A stretch of DNA of 64,000 nucleotides, taken from Lachnospiraceae bacterium YSD2013. Its GTDB lineage: Bacteria > Bacillota > Clostridia > Lachnospirales > Lachnospiraceae. Made by a program: the position numbers and the translations under genes. How positions within the stretch are numbered: position 1 is the first letter of the stretch; every line of letters begins with the position of its first letter. The notes beneath the pieces are model-generated. The model had not been told where the DNA came from and searched no databases. It saw only the letters and a list, made by a program, of their open reading frames with translations. The DNA is taken from assembly GCA_900100895.1 (NCBI GenBank), contig FMTX01000010.1:1-64000 (forward strand), in the 5' to 3' direction. Shown piece by piece: positions 61,635-64,000 of the stretch.

Positions 61635-63998
61635 TTATCTTATTCTGATATCCGTAAGCGCCACTTCGTCGCCGGTAAGTGTCACGTAGACGTCCTTGGA
61701 CGAATCGAATATCTTGGTGGTATTTTCTATCAGCACTCCGAGATTCTCTGTCGTCACGGTTATCGTGTCTGACTTCTTAACAATCTGAACAGTGCACTCG
61801 TAGCCCTCCCTGTTCTTAGCCTTCCAGTCTTCCCAGTCTGTAAAAGAATCCGTCTTCTTCATATGCAGATGATTCTCAGCCGCGTCTTCATCGCCCGTGG
61901 ATTCGCCGTTTAGCTTAATAAGCGCAAATTCCTTAAATCCGGGTCCGTTCACTGTTCCGTCTTCCGAAGTAAACAGTCTTACAAACGGAACATGCCATAT
62001 AAGGTTGGCGCTCGGAAGGCTCATGGCGTGGAATACAAGCTTAATCTCGCCGGACACTTTTATGCTCTCTGTCGTATCTGAGCAAAAAGTATCAATCTGA
62101 ACATTCGGAATATCGGACTCGAGTCTGTCCGTGAAATTAAACTCGGACACGATACGCTCAATGTCGGATTCGGATATCTTATCCTCGGACTGGGATGCCT
62201 CGATACTGTTGAGCTGGCAGTTCTCTCCGGTAAGCGCTATATAAACAGACTTCGTGGTATCGGGAAGTGCAACCGTAACATGCACCAGCGTATCCGCATA
62301 TGAAAGCTCCATCTTCATATGGTCTCCGATTTTGGCCGCCTTGATACGGTAACCCATATCCCCGTAGCCGCCGGAGCGCTCTTTCTTCTCAGTTCTTGCC
62401 ACAATGTTACGCGCGTTGGTACACACAAATCTTCCGTCAAACCACACTTCGCCGTATTCAAAGCATCTGTATTCTTCGATTTCATTAGGCTTATCGTGTA
62501 TGCGTCTGTCGTAAGAATCAAACAACACTATAGCAGGAGCCGAGAACTCATCGGCACCGTAATTGGTAGGTATACAGTCAAAACTTATATTGGTATATGC
62601 TTCAACGACAGGCACACCGACGGTTATACTCTCTCTGTAATGCCTGCACTTTAATTCGTTTTCTATGGTGGTATCGTAATCCCAGTTGGCCGCCGTACGG
62701 TCGCTGTCCATGATATTGATCATGTACTTGGCATACTCGGGGTCAAACTCGGTACCCGAACGCTTAATAAACTCTTCTCTCACCGTCTGGTAAGGCAGTC
62801 CGTCCCTTGAACCGTTCTTGGAAGACATGGTGTCAAAAGCATCGCAAACCGCGATAATCCTTGCAATCTCGGGAATCTTATTGCCCTTAAGTCCCTCGGG
62901 CGAGCCGGTTCCGTCGAAATGCTCATTTCTGTAATACGCACTTTCTTTAAGATACGGATATTCGGTGATACTTGAAAGGATTTCATTGCCGACTAACTGC
63001 TTTTGCTTAAGGATTTCCTTGCCTTCTTCACTGTCCTCATCGATATCCATGGTGTTATCAGGCATACCTACCATTCCCACATCATGAAGAAGTGCCGCGA
63101 AATATACCTTATCTATTTCGTCCTCGTTTTTACCCGCAAGCTCCGCAAGTCTTCTTGCAAAAGAAGCTACTCTGACAGAATGCCCCTTTGAATAGATACT
63201 CTTGTTTTCAACCGCAGTAACAAAAGCCGTAGTCATGCGCCCGAACATACGCTTCATGTTCTTAGACTCTTCCTGCAACTGTCCCATCTCAATCTTATGA
63301 GCTCTCTCAACGGTATCGTTAATATCGAGATAGGTAAATACATAAAGAGAAATGGACACAAGCACCATCGCCATGTTAACGATGGAAAGTCCGTAAGCAA
63401 ATATCTGAATGATACCTACAACTACAGGAACGAATATGTAAAGAACCAATGAAGTATATATCAGTCGGCCGACAGACTTACGCAGATACTGCCTGATTAC
63501 CGTATACTGTATAAGCGGGCACAATACAGGGATAATGTAGCAAAGCAGGAATCCCGGTCCTCTGTGATAAACGTTGGCATCGTCAAAATAATAGTACATT
63601 CCCGTAAACAGATTAAGTACTACCATAAACATTTCAATAAGCGCCGCGATGCCCACAAATTTGAGTCTGTTTGGTACCACACTTATCCTGCCGCTCTTAT
63701 TTATGAGGACAATTAAGTACATGTTAAAAACAAGCACAATCATGGCGGTAAGGAAGAATACAAAGAAATTGCTTAACCTTACCAGCACATACCCGCGCTT
63801 TCCCGCCACACCCGAATAAATGTATGCGAGTCTGTCAAAAAAAAGCAGGAATGTAGCCGTGAATTCCATGGCTATAAGGATTCTTTTGCGCTTAGGCTCA
63901 AGGAACCTTGTAACAAACAAAAGAAGCGCAAACGTAAAACAGGCTACACTTAACGAAAGCATAATATTAAGTTGATGTGCTCGCAAAAAATCAAACAT
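61635..63998 (-). CDS. Membrane HD-GYP-like protein with C-terminal beta domains
   Basis: The 787-aa protein has about seven to eight membrane helices (1-230), then an HD-GYP phosphodiesterase-like domain (about 250-430) and a long C-terminal region. HD motifs are G-H-S-V-R-V and L-H-D-V-G-M-V-G-M-P; the GYP region reads N-E-H-F-D-G-T-G-S-P-E-G, so the Tyr of G-Y-P is Ser and the preceding H-H-E is changed. The C-terminus contains two related units (V-Y-I-A-L-T-G-E-N-C-Q-L-N and V-Y-V-T-L-T-G-D-E-V-A-L-T). Its ATG lies 2 bp from the window edge, so upstream sequence is unseen and the start could be different. Cyclic-di-GMP cleavage is possible, not certain. Confidence 0.8.
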   Translation of the reverse strand: MFDFLRAHQLNIMLSLSVACFTFALLLFVTRFLEPKRKRILIAMEFTATFLLFFDRLAYIYSGVAGKRGYVLVRLSNFFVFFLTAMIVLVFNMYLIVLINKSGRISVVPNRLKFVGIAALIEMFMVVLNLFTGMYYYFDDANVYHRGPGFLLCYIIPVLCPLIQYTVIRQYLRKSVGRLIYTSLVLYIFVPVVVGIIQIFAYGLSIVNMAMVLVSISLYVFTYLDINDTVERAHKIEMGQLQEESKNMKRMFGRMTTAFVTAVENKSIYSKGHSVRVASFARRLAELAGKNEDEIDKVYFAALLHDVGMVGMPDNTMDIDEDSEEGKEILKQKQLVGNEILSSITEYPYLKESAYYRNEHFDGTGSPEGLKGNKIPEIARIIAVCDAFDTMSSKNGSRDGLPYQTVREEFIKRSGTEFDPEYAKYMINIMDSDRTAANWDYDTTIENELKCRHYRESITVGVPVVEAYTNISFDCIPTNYGADEFSAPAIVLFDSYDRRIHDKPNEIEEYRCFEYGEVWFDGRFVCTNARNIVARTEKKERSGGYGDMGYRIKAAKIGDHMKMELSYADTLVHVTVALPDTTKSVYIALTGENCQLNSIEASQSEDKISESDIERIVSEFNFTDRLESDIPNVQIDTFCSDTTESIKVSGEIKLVFHAMSLPSANLIWHVPFVRLFTSEDGTVNGPGFKEFALIKLNGESTGDEDAAENHLHMKKTDSFTDWEDWKAKNREGYECTVQIVKKSDTITVTTENLGVLIENTTKIFDSSKDVYVTLTGDEVALTDIRIR

Positions 63999-64000
63999 TA

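Noticed and set aside
1-64000. CRISPR array, rRNA operon or insertion sequence
   Set aside because: I found no regularly spaced direct repeats with unique spacers, no rRNA-like sequence and no transposase gene in the window.

Overview
The window looks like chromosomal DNA from an anaerobic Firmicute of the Lachnospiraceae (Butyrivibrio, Roseburia or a relative). This is inferred from a PolC-type DNA polymerase III, clostridial-type Shine-Dalgarno sequences (AGGAGG), frequent ATG/TTG starts, a BceRSAB module, a GH10 xylanase lipoprotein and a BMP-family nucleoside importer. Most genes lie on the minus strand, so operons run from high to low coordinates.

Layout. (1) 1-1744: ylxR (partial)-nusA-rimP behind an attenuator-like hairpin. 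(2) 2010-4688 (+): an envelope-lipid cassette (MGDG-synthase-like glycosyltransferase, polysaccharide deacetylase, LPG-synthase-like membrane protein). (3) 4707-7602: a VTC-domain protein, a DUF4956 membrane protein and a carbohydrate-binding lipoprotein. (4) 7746-10487: two uncharacterised small genes, an orphan ECF S component and a GH10 xylanase with three tandem inverted repeats upstream. (5) 10924-22276: a genomic island in the 3' end of tRNA-Glu(CUC), bounded by a 25-bp repeat and carrying an integrase remnant. It holds hsdR-hsdM-hsdS followed by three unusual genes: a 145-aa protein, a degenerate methylase/recognition-domain fusion and a PD-(D/E)XK nuclease with a SEC-C zinc motif. (6) 22400-26917: a Bce-type antimicrobial-peptide sensing and detoxification module. 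(7) 26997-38528: the housekeeping run bactofilin-pyrH-frr // uppS-cdsA-dxr-rseP-ispG-polC. (8) 38548-44850: a membrane-bound deacetylase, a GH95 enzyme with chorismate mutase, and a two-component pair whose kinase lacks the usual histidine. (9) 44955-49836: a nucleoside ABC importer. (10) 50033-57632: three related exported proteins with propeller-like modules, two of them fused to solute-binding domains. (11) 57665-59926: DAHP synthase and nicotinate phosphoribosyltransferase. (12) 60051-61582 (+): a small lipoprotein with three Y-G-P repeats next to a radical SAM/SPASM enzyme. (13) 61635-63998: a membrane HD-GYP-like protein.

Two loci are the best candidates for undescribed systems. The first is the three-gene extension of the type I restriction operon (SEC-C nuclease, pseudo-methylase/TRD fusion, 145-aa protein). 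The second is the lipoprotein/radical-SAM pair, which looks like a peptide-modification system acting on a cell-surface protein. The ancestral polC-rimP-nusA linkage is also split here by about 25 kb of accessory DNA that includes the island.
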